A model generated the notes under the pieces. The model did no database searches, was not told where the DNA came from, and was given only the letters and a program-made list of their open reading frames with translations. DNA of 64,000 nucleotides from Gaiellasilicea sp963850995 (GTDB lineage Bacteria; Actinomycetota; Thermoleophilia; Gaiellales; Gaiellaceae): positions 124,001 through 188,000 of the forward strand of contig CAWKNQ010000004.1 in assembly GCA_963850995.1 (NCBI GenBank), written 5' to 3'. Below are positions 33,325 through 42,236 of the stretch, in pieces (the first letter of the stretch is position 1; each line of letters opens with the position of its first letter). Made by a program: the position numbers and the translations under genes.

Positions 33325-35859
33325 ATGTCAGAAGCGATACTGAACCCGACAATCACGTCGGACGCGGCCGATGCCCTCGAGGCCGGTGCGTCCCGCGCGC
33401 AGGACTGGGCTGGAGAGCCCCTCCTGTACCCCGGCGAAGACCCGGCGGAAGCGCTGGCCCCCGGCACCGCCCGGCGCGCCGCGCTCGACGAAGCGCTGGC
33501 CGAGATCGAGGCCGGCCGCCGCACCCCCTCGCCCCGCTGGAAGGTCCGCTTCGGCCTCCTCCTCGGGCTCGAGCGCGTGCTCTCCTCCAAGCCGCCCACG
33601 ACGGCGGCCGGGACCGAGCTGCGCAAGCACCAGATCGACGCGCTCGCCGGGATGCTGACCGAGCTGATCGCGGCCAACCAGCGCCAGGCCGAGGAGGAGG
33701 AGAACGGAAACGGAAACGGGAACGGCAACGGTCACGCCGCCGAGCTCGAAGCGGAAGAAGCCGAGGAGGACTTCGCCGAAGAGGAAGACGAGCCCGAAGG
33801 ATTCACGGGCGAGGACCCGGGTGCCGTCCGCCGCTACCGCTTCCGCCATCCGACCGCATCGGGCAAGACGATCGCCGCCGCCGGCTTCGTCGAGGCCGCG
33901 AGCACGCTTGGAATCCTGATCCTCACCCACCGGCGTCTGCTCGTCTCCCAGTTCACGCGCGACCTGACCACCGAGGGCTACGGCGACCGCTTCGCCGACG
34001 CGATCGTGCGCGGCCAGGAGCCGCTCCGCGGCAACCCGATCACGATCCAGACCTACGCGTGGTTCGCTCGCCACGCCGGCTCGATCTCCCGCGAGGCCTA
34101 CCAGCTCGTGATCTGCGACGAGGCGCACACCGCGCTCGGCGAGAAGACGAGTGCTGCGATCCGCAGCTTCCCGGAACCGATCTTCATCGGCATGACGGCG
34201 ACGGAGCAGCTGATCGCGAAGCAAGTCTCCGACGTCTTCCCCGCCTCGGTCGACGACCTCCCGCTCGCGGACGCCGCCCGCCGCGGCCTGATCGCGCCGC
34301 TCCGCTGCCTGCGCGTCCCGCCGGCGGCCGCGATCAACTCCGTGCCGATCGTGGGCGGGGACTTCGAGGAGCGCGCACTCGCAGCGGCACTCGACCACCA
34401 GGCGCTGAACCAGGCGGCGGCGAGCCTGTACCGCGAGCGCTTCGACACGACGCCCGGAATCGTGTACGCCGCGGGCGTCGACCATGCGTACAACCTCGCG
34501 CAGGAGTTCCGCGCCGCCGGCTTGAAGGCCGAAGCCGTCTCCGGCCGCACGCCGCCCGTCAAGCTCGCGGAGACGCTCGCGGCCTACGAGCGTGGCGAGA
34601 TCAACGTGCTCATCAACGCGATGCTGCTCGCCGAGGGCTGGAACTCGCCCCGTGCGACGGTCTGCATGCACCTCGCGCCGACGGCGTCGAGGCGCGTCTA
34701 CCAGCAGCGGATCGGCCGGATCATGCGCACGCACCCGCGCAAGGAGGCCGGTGTGGTCCTCGACTTCGTCCCGAAATCCGCCACGCACAGCGAGCGCGTC
34801 GTCTCGCTCCACTCGCTGCTCGACGCGGACTTCTACCGCGAGGGCGCACGCGTCACCCCAGCTCCGCGCCGCCGCGTCCAGCGCCGCGCCCGCCGCCGTC
34901 TCTCGCCGGCGCCCTGGCTCGTCCCGGTGACCCCGGACGTCTCTCGCCGGCTCGCCGTGATCCAGCGCGAGTGGCAGCGGATCGATCCCAAGTTCCTCGA
35001 CGAGGACGAGCAGCGCTTCTGGGCGACGATCGCGGGCCGCCAGATCCGCTTCGACCAGCGGGCGGAGTTCGCGAAGAAGTTCACCGAGGGCCACGCGTCG
35101 AAGCCCGCGCTCGAGACCTTCCTCGCCATCTGCGCCGCCGAGAATCCGAACCGGCGCCTGCGGATGACTGCCCTGCAGGACCGTGTCGCGACGCCGGTCG
35201 AGCGCGCCGACTTCGACGACCTCGTCACGCTCGTCAGCCAGGCGCCGCCGTGGGAGAAGGACCGCGCCGCGGGCGCCCGGATCCTGCTGCGCGCGATCGG
35301 GGAGGGAAAGGCAAACGCCCCCGACCAGATCCTGCAGCGCTGGACGTGGAAGCTCGCCCGCGCCACGCGCAAGGTGCAGGACCGCCGGGCGAGCGCCGAG
35401 TTCCCGGAGGCGAAGCGCCTGCTCGGCGCGGTCGCAAACTCGCGCGGTCATCGGCACGAGGACAACGTTGCCAAGCTCATCCAGGTCGCAAAGGCGCTCC
35501 CGCTCGAGGTCGGCGCCGCGCTGCTCGCCTCCTCCGAGGGCTACACGCCACGTGCGAGCAACGCGCTCGACCGCGCGCGCGAGGAGATCGACGAGACCCA
35601 GGCGGTCGCCAACGCGCTCGCGGACAACCTGCCCGCGCCAAAGGCGCCGTCGCGCAAGTCACGGCGGCGGAAGCGGAAGCGGCGTGGCGGCGGCGAGGCC
35701 GCTGCCCAGCAGGCTCCCCCCGGAGAGAGCTCGGCCGAGCAGAACGGCGCACAGCCGGCCGCCGCGGGCGAGGAGAGCCCGAAGCGACGCCGCCGCCGGC
35801 GCCGGCCGGCGGCGTCAGGCGACGGCGCCTCGCCGACCGACGGCGTAACCCCCGCGTAA
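33325..35859 (+). CDS. SF2 DEAH-type helicase with acidic insert and basic tail
   Basis: 844 aa from ATG 33325. Helicase motifs: motif I HPTASGKTIAAAGFVEAAS, motif II VICDEAHTALGEKTSAAIRS, motif III GMTATEQLIAKQ, motif IV-V VLINAMLLAEGWNSPRATVC, motif VI RVYQQRIGRIMRTHPRKEAG. Before motif I lies a low-complexity insert with five Asn-Gly pairs and a run of Glu/Asp, separating it from the upstream Q-type segment (LRKHQIDALAGML). After the core comes a helical region of about 250 residues and an Arg/Lys-rich tail (RKSRRRKRKRRGGG). Probably acts on RNA or DNA; no nuclease motif seen. Confidence 0.85.
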   Translation: MSEAILNPTITSDAADALEAGASRAQDWAGEPLLYPGEDPAEALAPGTARRAALDEALAEIEAGRRTPSPRWKVRFGLLLGLERVLSSKPPTTAAGTELRKHQIDALAGMLTELIAANQRQAEEEENGNGNGNGNGHAAELEAEEAEEDFAEEEDEPEGFTGEDPGAVRRYRFRHPTASGKTIAAAGFVEAASTLGILILTHRRLLVSQFTRDLTTEGYGDRFADAIVRGQEPLRGNPITIQTYAWFARHAGSISREAYQLVICDEAHTALGEKTSAAIRSFPEPIFIGMTATEQLIAKQVSDVFPASVDDLPLADAARRGLIAPLRCLRVPPAAAINSVPIVGGDFEERALAAALDHQALNQAAASLYRERFDTTPGIVYAAGVDHAYNLAQEFRAAGLKAEAVSGRTPPVKLAETLAAYERGEINVLINAMLLAEGWNSPRATVCMHLAPTASRRVYQQRIGRIMRTHPRKEAGVVLDFVPKSATHSERVVSLHSLLDADFYREGARVTPAPRRRVQRRARRRLSPAPWLVPVTPDVSRRLAVIQREWQRIDPKFLDEDEQRFWATIAGRQIRFDQRAEFAKKFTEGHASKPALETFLAICAAENPNRRLRMTALQDRVATPVERADFDDLVTLVSQAPPWEKDRAAGARILLRAIGEGKANAPDQILQRWTWKLARATRKVQDRRASAEFPEAKRLLGAVANSRGHRHEDNVAKLIQVAKALPLEVGAALLASSEGYTPRASNALDRAREEIDETQAVANALADNLPAPKAPSRKSRRRKRKRRGGGEAAAQQAPPGESSAEQNGAQPAAAGEESPKRRRRRRRPAASGDGASPTDGVTPA

Positions 35860-35884
35860 GAACCCGCCGCTACCGTTTTTCGGG

Positions 35885-37508
35885 ATGCTGATCCTGCTCG
35901 CGATCGGCTTCGTCGCCGGGATCGTCACGGCGCTCTCGCCCTGCGTCCTGCCGGTGCTGCCGATCGTGCTCGCGGGCGGCGCGACCGGGCGGCGGCCGCT
36001 CGCGATCGTCGCGGGCATCGTCGTCAGCTTCACCGTCTTCACGCTCTTCGCGGCCTGGCTGCTCGACCGGCTCGGACTGCCGCAGGACCTGCTGCGGAAC
36101 CTCGCGATCGCGCTCCTCTTCCTCGTCGCGCTGACGCTGCTCGTGCCGCAGGTCGGCGAGCTCGTCGCCCGCCCGCTGCAGGCGCTCACACGCCGCCGCG
36201 CGGGCGACCTCGGCGGCGGCTTCTTCCTCGGCGCCAGCCTCGGGCTCGTCTTCGTCCCCTGCGCAGGACCCGTGCTCGCCGCCGTCAGCGTGATCGCCGC
36301 CAACCGCGAGGTCCGCCTCGAAGGCGTGCTCCTCACGCTGGCCTACGCGACCGGCGCGGCCCTGCCCATGCTCGCGATCGCGTTCGCCGGCCAGGGCGCC
36401 GCGGGAGCCCTCCGCGCGCACGCGGTCGCCGTCCGTCGCACGGCAGGCGTGCTCGTCGGCGCCGCCGCGCTCGCGATGGCGCTCGGGGTCGACCAGGACC
36501 TCCAGACCCGGGTTCCCGGCTACACCGAGTCGTTGCAGGACCGGTTCGAGCGCTCGTCGGCCGCACAGCGCGAGCTGCGTGAGCTGACCGGCGCCCGCCC
36601 GCCCGAGGCAACCGGGGGCGGCGAGGGCGTGCTCGAGGACTACGGCCCTGCCCCGGAGTTCCGCGGCATCACGAGCTGGCTCAACTCCGGCCCCCAGACG
36701 CTCGCCGACCTGCGCGGGCGCGTGGTCCTGATCGACTTCTGGACGTACTCGTGCATCAACTGCCTGCGCACGCTTCCGTATCTGCGCGAGTGGGACGACC
36801 GCTACCGCGGGAACCGGTCTCACGATCGTCGGCGTCCACTCGCCCGAGTTCGCGTTCGAGCGGGTCGAGGCGAACGTGCGCGACGCGACGCGCGAGCTCG
36901 GGCTCCGCTATCCGATCGCGCTCGACAACGACTTCGCGACGTGGGAGGCCTGGCACAACCAGTACTGGCCGGCGAAGTACCTGATCGACCGGGACGGCCG
37001 CGTTCGCTACTACCACTTCGGCGAGGGCGAGTACGCGGAGACCGAGAAGACGATCCGGACGCTGCTCGGCGAGAGCGCGCCGCCGGCGTCGGGTCTCGAG
37101 GACGAGAGCCCGCATCGCCTGGTCACGCCCGAGAGCTACCTCGGCTACGAGCGAATCGCCCGGAACGGCGGCGATACGGTCAGGCCGGACGCCGAGCGCG
37201 ACTACCGGCTACCGCCGCGGCTCCGCGACAACGAGCTCGCGTTCGGCGGCCGCTGGCGCATCGAGGACGAGCGCGCCGTCGCGGGCCGGGACGCGCGGCT
37301 ACGGCTCGACTACCGCGCACGGGACGTCTTCCTCGTCCTCACCGGAAAGGGAACGGTTCGCGTTCTCGTCGACGGGAAGCCCGAGCGCATGGTGCGCGTG
37401 AACGGCGGCCGGCTCTACACGCTCGTCGAACGGCCGCGCAGCGGCGACCACCTGCTCGAGCTCCGCTTCGAACCCGGCCTCGCGGCTTACGCGTTCACGT
37501 TCGGCTGA
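35885..37508 (+). CDS. dipZ: DipZ-type protein: CcdA membrane domain fused to TlpA-like thioredoxin (frameshifted)
   Basis: About 541 aa when joined. The N-terminal CcdA/DsbD membrane domain has its two redox Cys in TALSPCVLPVLPIVL and GLVFVPCAGPVLAAVSV. Next comes an extracytoplasmic thioredoxin domain with YSCINCLRTLPYL (CxxC), the frame change near 36813, then TIVGVHSPEFAFERVEANVR and WPAKYLIDRDGRVRYYHFGE. A C-terminal beta-sandwich (RWRIEDERAVAGRDARLRLD) matches the carbohydrate-binding-like module of mycobacterial DipZ. It moves electrons from cytoplasmic thioredoxin to extracytoplasmic thiols. One base restores the frame. Confidence 0.87.
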
Positions 37509-37549
37509 GCACTCCTGGTCGGGGCAGCACGTGGGTTAGGGTCGTGGGC

Positions 37550-38539
37550 ATGGTGTACGTGCCCACGCCCGACCGGTACGAGCGGATGGAGTACCGGCGC
37601 AGCGGCCGCAGCGGGCTCGTGCTCCCGGCGATCTCGCTCGGGCTCTGGCACAACTTCGGCGGCGAGCGGCCGTACGAGACGAGCCGCGCGATCGTCCGGC
37701 GCGCGTTCGACCTCGGCGTCACCCACTTCGACCTCGCGAACAACTACGGGCCGCCCTACGGCTCGGCCGAGGAGACGTTCGGCCGCCTGCTCCGCGACGA
37801 CCTCCGACCCTACCGCGACGAGCTCATCGTCTCGACGAAGGCCGGCTACGACATGTGGCCGGGACCGTACGGCGACGGCGGCTCGCGCAAGTACTTGCTC
37901 GCGAGCCTCGACCAGTCGCTCGGGCGGCTCGGGCTCGACTACGTCGACATCTTCTACTCGCACCGGTTCGACCCGGAGACGCCGCTCGAGGAGACGATGG
38001 GCGCGCTCGACACGGCCGTGCGGCAGGGAAAGGCGCTGTACGCAGGCATCTCGTCGTACAGCGCCGAGGACACAAAACGGGCGGTCGCGATCATGCGCGA
38101 TCTCGGCACGCCGATCACGCTCCACCAGCCCTCCTATTCGCTGCTCGACCGGTGGATCGAGCCGGACCTGCTCGACGTGCTCGGCGAGGAGGTGATCGGT
38201 TGCATCGCCTTCTCGCCCCTCGCCCAGGGCGTGCTCACCGACCGCTACCTCGACGGGATCCCGGACGGATCTCGGGCGAGCCACAACACGACCCTGCCGC
38301 CGAGCCGCCTCGACGAGGACACGCTCGCGACCGTGCGCGGCCTGAACGAGCTCGCAGCGTCCCGCGGCCGCACGCTTGCGCAACTCGCGCTCGCGTGGGC
38401 GCTGCGCGATCCCCGGATGACGTCCGTGATCGTGGGCGCGTCGAGCGTCGCGCAGCTCGAGTCGAATCTCGGCGCTCTCGACGACCTCGACTTCAGCGAG
38501 GACGAGCTGGCCGAGATCGACCGTCGCGTCGGCGCCTGA
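37550..38539 (+). CDS. Aldo/keto reductase (L-glyceraldehyde-3-phosphate reductase, YghZ-like)
   Basis: 329 aa. NADPH-dependent TIM-barrel reductase with catalytic Asp and Tyr in GVTHFDLANNYGPPYGSAEE, Lys in ELIVSTKAGYDMWPGPYGDG and the YghZ-type His region VDIFYSHRFDPETPLEETMG. The coenzyme site is SVIVGASSVAQLESNLGAL. The GYDMWPGPYGDGGSRK segment is specific for the YghZ group that detoxifies L-glyceraldehyde 3-phosphate and methylglyoxal. ATG chosen because MVYVPTPDRYERMEYRR is the usual start. Confidence 0.9.
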   Translation: MVYVPTPDRYERMEYRRSGRSGLVLPAISLGLWHNFGGERPYETSRAIVRRAFDLGVTHFDLANNYGPPYGSAEETFGRLLRDDLRPYRDELIVSTKAGYDMWPGPYGDGGSRKYLLASLDQSLGRLGLDYVDIFYSHRFDPETPLEETMGALDTAVRQGKALYAGISSYSAEDTKRAVAIMRDLGTPITLHQPSYSLLDRWIEPDLLDVLGEEVIGCIAFSPLAQGVLTDRYLDGIPDGSRASHNTTLPPSRLDEDTLATVRGLNELAASRGRTLAQLALAWALRDPRMTSVIVGASSVAQLESNLGALDDLDFSEDELAEIDRRVGA

Positions 38540-39430
38540 CTACTGCCGGCGGGGCGCGTCGTCGCCGTTCTCGGCGTCGCGCTCGCGCAGGAAGCGGGTC
38601 AGCTCGGCGGCGAGCGAGTCGCCCGAGGGCAGCTCCTCGTGCTCCTCGAGGTCGAGCTCGTCGGTGCGCCGCTCGAGCTCCTCGACGTACGCGGCGGTCT
38701 CCTCGTCCGAGGACACGGCTTCGGTCACCTGCTCGGCGTAGGACTCCTCCGCCTCGGCGAGCTCCGCCGTGTCGATCGTGACGCCGAGCAGCTGCGCGAG
38801 CCGGTCGCAGAGCGCCCGCGCCGCCCGCGGGCTCGGCGCGAGCGAGACGTAGTGCGGCACCGCCGCCCAGAGGCTCGCGGCAGGTAGCCCTTCGCGGCGA
38901 CAGGCCTCCTGGAGCACGCCCACGATCCCGGTCGGCCCCTCATAGCGCGAGTGCTGGAGCCCCAGGCTCTCGACGAGGGCTGGATCGCTCGCCGCGCCCG
39001 TCACCGGCGCAGCACGGGTGTGGGGCACGTCGGCCAGCAGAGAGCCGAGCGTCACGACGAGCTCGACGTCGAGGTCGCGGGCCAGGCCGATCACGAGCTT
39101 GGAGAACGTCTGCCAGCGGAAGCTCGGCTCGACCCCGAGCAGAAGCACGGCGTCGCGGTCCGAGCCCGCGATGCGGGCGTGGTAGAAGGCGTTCTCGGGC
39201 CACTCGATTCGGCGGGTCATTCCCTCGTCGAGCGAGACGTGGGGCCGGTTCGACTGGAAGTCCAGGAACCCCTCCGGATCGATGTCGGCGAACCGTTCGG
39301 CCTGCCAGCTCCGGGCGAGATAGCCCGCGGCAAGCGTCGCGCCCTGACCACCGTCGTTCCACCCCCGGAAGGCGGCAACAAGGACCGGTCGCTCGAGCGC
39401 GGGCCGGCCGGCCATCCGCAGCTCGGTCAT
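38540..39430 (-). CDS. PAC2-family protein
   Basis: 296 aa, PAC2 domain (proteasome assembly chaperone 2-like, common in actinobacteria and archaea). Motifs: VLVAAFRGWNDGGQGATLAA, FLDFQSNRPHVSLDEGMTRR, LVVTLGSLLADVPHTRAAPV, then GIVGVLQEACRREGLPAASL. The C-terminal 70 residues are a charged helix (ELERRTDELDLEEHEELPSG). Whether it acts with a proteasome here is unknown; no proteasome gene is in the window. Its ATG overlaps the ctaA stop. Confidence 0.88.
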   Translation of the reverse strand: MTELRMAGRPALERPVLVAAFRGWNDGGQGATLAAGYLARSWQAERFADIDPEGFLDFQSNRPHVSLDEGMTRRIEWPENAFYHARIAGSDRDAVLLLGVEPSFRWQTFSKLVIGLARDLDVELVVTLGSLLADVPHTRAAPVTGAASDPALVESLGLQHSRYEGPTGIVGVLQEACRREGLPAASLWAAVPHYVSLAPSPRAARALCDRLAQLLGVTIDTAELAEAEESYAEQVTEAVSSDEETAAYVEELERRTDELDLEEHEELPSGDSLAAELTRFLRERDAENGDDAPRRQ

Positions 39431-40308
39431 GCCGTCAGTGTACGCGGCGTCCGCCAGAGGGCCGTGACGAGCGCCACCGTCCACGCCCAGACCGCCGCCG
39501 CCAGCCCCACATGGACGAGCACGAGCCACCACGGCAGCTCGTTTCGGAACTGGAGCTCGCCGACCGCCATCTGCACGAGCAGCAGCGCGAGCAGGACGAC
39601 GGCAGCCGGCCCGAGCACCCCGGCGCGGTCGCGGTTCCGCACCAGCCAGCCGAGCAAGAGCAGGAACGTGATCCCGAACGCCGCCGTCGCGCGGACGTGA
39701 ATCCAGACTGCGTCGAGCAGGTTCCAGAACCGCTCGATCTCGGCGCTGTCGCCGGGATGCGGGCCGGCCGCCGTCGAGAGGGTCCCGGTCACGACGAGGA
39801 CGCCGCAGGCGCCGGCGAGCACGAGCCCGGTGAGCTTCAGCCACATGGGGGCGGGCGACTCGACCCGGCCGCGCGCGTTCCCCCACGCCTCGACCGCGAT
39901 CACGCTCGCGCCGCCCAGGACGACGAGCGCCAGGAGGAAGTGCGTCGCGACCATCAGCGGATGCAGGTCGAGTCGGATGGTGAGGAGCCCGAGCGGCGCC
40001 TGCGCGATCGTGCCGAGGAAGACGAACGCAGCGGTCCACGTGACCCAGCGGCCGAGGCCGCTCGTCCGCGGCGCCGCCAGCCAGGCGAGGAGGGTGAGCA
40101 CGATCGGGAAGAGCGCGAAGACCCGGTTGCCGAACTCGATCGTCGAGTGCTCCCCGACCGCAGGGAAGAACGCACCCTCCTGGCACCCCGGCCACGACTC
40201 GCACGCGAGCCCGGAGCCGGTCAGCCGGACGGCGGCGCCGGTGATGACGATCAGGTAGAGCGAGAGCGCAGACGCGGCCGCGAGCAGCGCGTACCGCTCC
40301 GCGGTCAC
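39427..40308 (-). CDS. ctaA: COX15/CtaA-family heme A synthase
   Basis: About 293 aa from GTG 40308; a longer reading to 40389 would overlap selD and is less likely. Eight membrane helices with the conserved haem-ligand regions: AAVRLTGSGLACESWPGCQE, STIEFGNRVFALFPIVL, HPLMVATHFLLALVVLGGAS, WIHVRATAAFGITFLLLL and VHVGLAAAVWAW. The enzyme converts haem O to haem A for cytochrome aa3. The ECL1 Cys pair is present (ACESWPGC), typical of Bacillus-type CtaA. Follows selD by 10 bp. Confidence 0.9.
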   Translation of the reverse strand: MTAERYALLAAASALSLYLIVITGAAVRLTGSGLACESWPGCQEGAFFPAVGEHSTIEFGNRVFALFPIVLTLLAWLAAPRTSGLGRWVTWTAAFVFLGTIAQAPLGLLTIRLDLHPLMVATHFLLALVVLGGASVIAVEAWGNARGRVESPAPMWLKLTGLVLAGACGVLVVTGTLSTAAGPHPGDSAEIERFWNLLDAVWIHVRATAAFGITFLLLLGWLVRNRDRAGVLGPAAVVLLALLLVQMAVGELQFRNELPWWLVLVHVGLAAAVWAWTVALVTALWRTPRTLTA

Positions 40309-40318
40309 CGAGCTGAAC

Positions 40319-41341
40319 CTAGGAAAGCCCGACGCCGGCTCCTTCGACCACCTTGCCGATCCGGGCGAGGAAGAGCCCGCCGCCCGCAAACGTCGCCTCG
40401 AGCACCGGCCCCTTGTCCGCGGCGAGCGCGACGAGGAGGCCGCCCGAGGTCTGCGGGTCGTAGGCGAGCGCGACCAGCTCCTCGGTGACGCCGTCCGCGT
40501 CCACGTGCGCGGCTGCGAAATCGCGGTTCCGGCGGTCGCCGCCCGTTCGCACCCCCGCAGCGGCCGCCTCGAGCGCGCCCGGGAAGAGCGGCAGCCTGGA
40601 CGCGTCGAGCTCGATTCGGACGCCGCTCCGCTGCGCCATCTCGTGCGCGTGGCCGAGCAACCCGAAGCCGGTCACGTCGGTGACGGCAGTCGGCGCGAAC
40701 GGCCTGAGCGCGTCGGCGGCCTCGCGGCTGAGCACCGTCATCGAGTGCGTCGCCTGCTCCAGGCCCTCCTCGAAGCGCTTCCCTTCGCGCGCCGCGTGGA
40801 GCAGCATCCCGGTCCCGATCGGCTTTGTCAGGTAGATCGCGTCCCCCACCTCGGCGCCGCTCTTCGACCAGAACCCGTCCGGACGGACCGTCCCGACGAC
40901 GGCCAGGCCGTACTTCGGCTCCTCGTCGCGAAGGGTGTGGCCGCCCGCCAGGATCGCGCCCGCAGCGCGCACCTGCTCGTCCGCGGCGCCGAACACCGCT
41001 GCGAGCACCTCGTTCGGCAGGCTCTCGGGGAACGCGGCGATCGAGAGCGCGAGGAGCGGCGAGCCGCCCATGGCGAAGACGTCGTTGAGGGCGTTCGTCG
41101 CGGCGATCCGCCCGAAGAGCTCGGGGTCGTCGACGAGCGGCGGGAAGAAGTCGAGCGTGAAGACGAGGGCACGCTCGTCGTCCAGCCGGTAGACCGCGGC
41201 GTCGTCGGACGGGGCCAGCCCCACGAGCAGGTTCTCGGCCTCGGCGGGGACGAGCCCGCGCAGGAGCTCCTCCAGCCTGGCGGCCGAGTACTTCGCCGCG
41301 CAACCGCCGCTCGGCGCAAGCGCTGTCAGGCTCACCGACAC
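40319..41341 (-). CDS. selD: Selenide, water dikinase
   Basis: 340 aa from GTG 41341 (MSVSLTALAPSGGCAAKYSA). It makes selenophosphate from selenide and ATP. The glycine-rich loop with active Cys and Lys is LAPSGGCAAKYS, followed by GLAPSDDAAVYRLDDERALV, LDFFPPLVDDPELFGRIAAT NALNDVFAMGG, AGGHTLRDEEPKYGLAVVG and VTDVTGFGLLGHAHEMAQRS. Length is normal. Selenophosphate serves Sec-tRNA or 2-selenouridine synthesis; no selA, selB, selC or selU lies in the window. A stable hairpin lies in its upstream region (41429-41462). Confidence 0.93.
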   Translation of the reverse strand: MSVSLTALAPSGGCAAKYSAARLEELLRGLVPAEAENLLVGLAPSDDAAVYRLDDERALVFTLDFFPPLVDDPELFGRIAATNALNDVFAMGGSPLLALSIAAFPESLPNEVLAAVFGAADEQVRAAGAILAGGHTLRDEEPKYGLAVVGTVRPDGFWSKSGAEVGDAIYLTKPIGTGMLLHAAREGKRFEEGLEQATHSMTVLSREAADALRPFAPTAVTDVTGFGLLGHAHEMAQRSGVRIELDASRLPLFPGALEAAAAGVRTGGDRRNRDFAAAHVDADGVTEELVALAYDPQTSGGLLVALAADKGPVLEATFAGGGLFLARIGKVVEGAGVGLS

Positions 41342-41428
41342 GCCTGCAACATACGCCCCGCGTCGTTCCTGGCGCGCCGCTCGCGGCGCTCCACCCGGCG
41401 GCCGGGAGGCGAAACCGGCCAGGGACGG

Positions 41429-41462
41429 CGCAACGGCGGCCTGGTGGGAGACCGCCGTTGCG
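41429..41462. promoter_or_regulatory. Stable hairpin upstream of selD
   Basis: CGCAACGGCGG and CCGCCGTTGCG form a perfect 11-bp stem around a 12-nt loop, about 90 bp before the selD start in the divergent region with the SDR gene. It could be a leader structure or regulator site. It is not a tRNA: no T-loop or anticodon stem is present. Confidence 0.35.
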
Positions 41463-41541
41463 GGGAGAAGCCCTGTGTCGCAGCCGGATTCGCTGGGCGG
41501 CATCGCTCTCCTCTCGGCCGGGGACGTGAGATAGTCGGAGC

Positions 41542-42231
41542 GTGGCTTCTGCGCTCGTCACCGGCGGCTCATCGGGCATCGGGCTCGCGATCGCGCGGAT
41601 GCTCCGCGACGAAGGCTTCGCCCTCACGCTCGCCTCGCGCACGGCCGAGAAGGTCGAGGCCGCGGCGGCCGACCTGGGCGCCCAGGCAATCGCGGCGGAC
41701 GTCTCGAAGGCCGAGGACTGTGCGCGCGTCGTCGAGGAGCACGTCGCCCGCGAGGGCGGCCTCGACGTGCTCGTGAACTCGGCCGGCATCGGCATCGCGA
41801 GCCGGCTCGAGGACGCGCAGCTCCGGCACATCGACCGGCAGCTCGCGATCAACCTGCGCGGGCTCGTGCTCGTGACACAGGCGGCGATCCCCCACCTGCG
41901 GAAGACGAAGGGCTGGATCGTCAACCTCGCCTCGATCGCGGGAACGCAGCCCGTGCCGGTGCTGCCGATCTATGCCGCGTCGAAGGCGGCGGTGATCTCC
42001 CTCACGCGCTCCCTCAACGACGACCTCGACGACGACGGCGTGCGTGCGATCGCGCTCTGCCCCGGATTCGTCGACACGCCGATGGCGGAGTTCACTGGAA
42101 TGGCGGGCGACGAGATGATCCAGCCCGAAGACTGCGCCGAGGTGGTGCGCATGTGCCTTCGCCTCAGCCCGCGCGCGCGAATCCCGCAGGTCGTGATCGA
42201 GCGCGTCGGCTCGAGCGACAAGATGGGCTAG
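41542..42231 (+). CDS. Short-chain dehydrogenase/reductase
   Basis: 229 aa classical SDR. NAD(P) motif ALVTGGSSGIGLAIARML, ADVSKAEDCARVV, NSAGIG loop, catalytic Ser in VNLASIAGTQPVPVLP and Tyr-Lys in IYAASKAAVISLTRSLNDDL, then PGFVDTPMAEF. The substrate cannot be inferred. Convergent with the thioredoxin-fold lipoprotein gene, 5 bp apart. Confidence 0.88.
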   Translation: MASALVTGGSSGIGLAIARMLRDEGFALTLASRTAEKVEAAAADLGAQAIAADVSKAEDCARVVEEHVAREGGLDVLVNSAGIGIASRLEDAQLRHIDRQLAINLRGLVLVTQAAIPHLRKTKGWIVNLASIAGTQPVPVLPIYAASKAAVISLTRSLNDDLDDDGVRAIALCPGFVDTPMAEFTGMAGDEMIQPEDCAEVVRMCLRLSPRARIPQVVIERVGSSDKMG

Positions 42232-42236
42232 GAGGC

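Noticed and set aside
33328..35457. A 709-codon open frame antisense to the helicase gene
   Set aside because: Arg- and Asp-rich text without motifs; it is the expected shadow of a GC-rich gene, while the plus strand carries all helicase motifs in order.
41342..41541. Possible tRNA-Sec beside selD
   Set aside because: No UCA anticodon loop, no TTCRANY T-loop and no long variable arm; only one hairpin is present.
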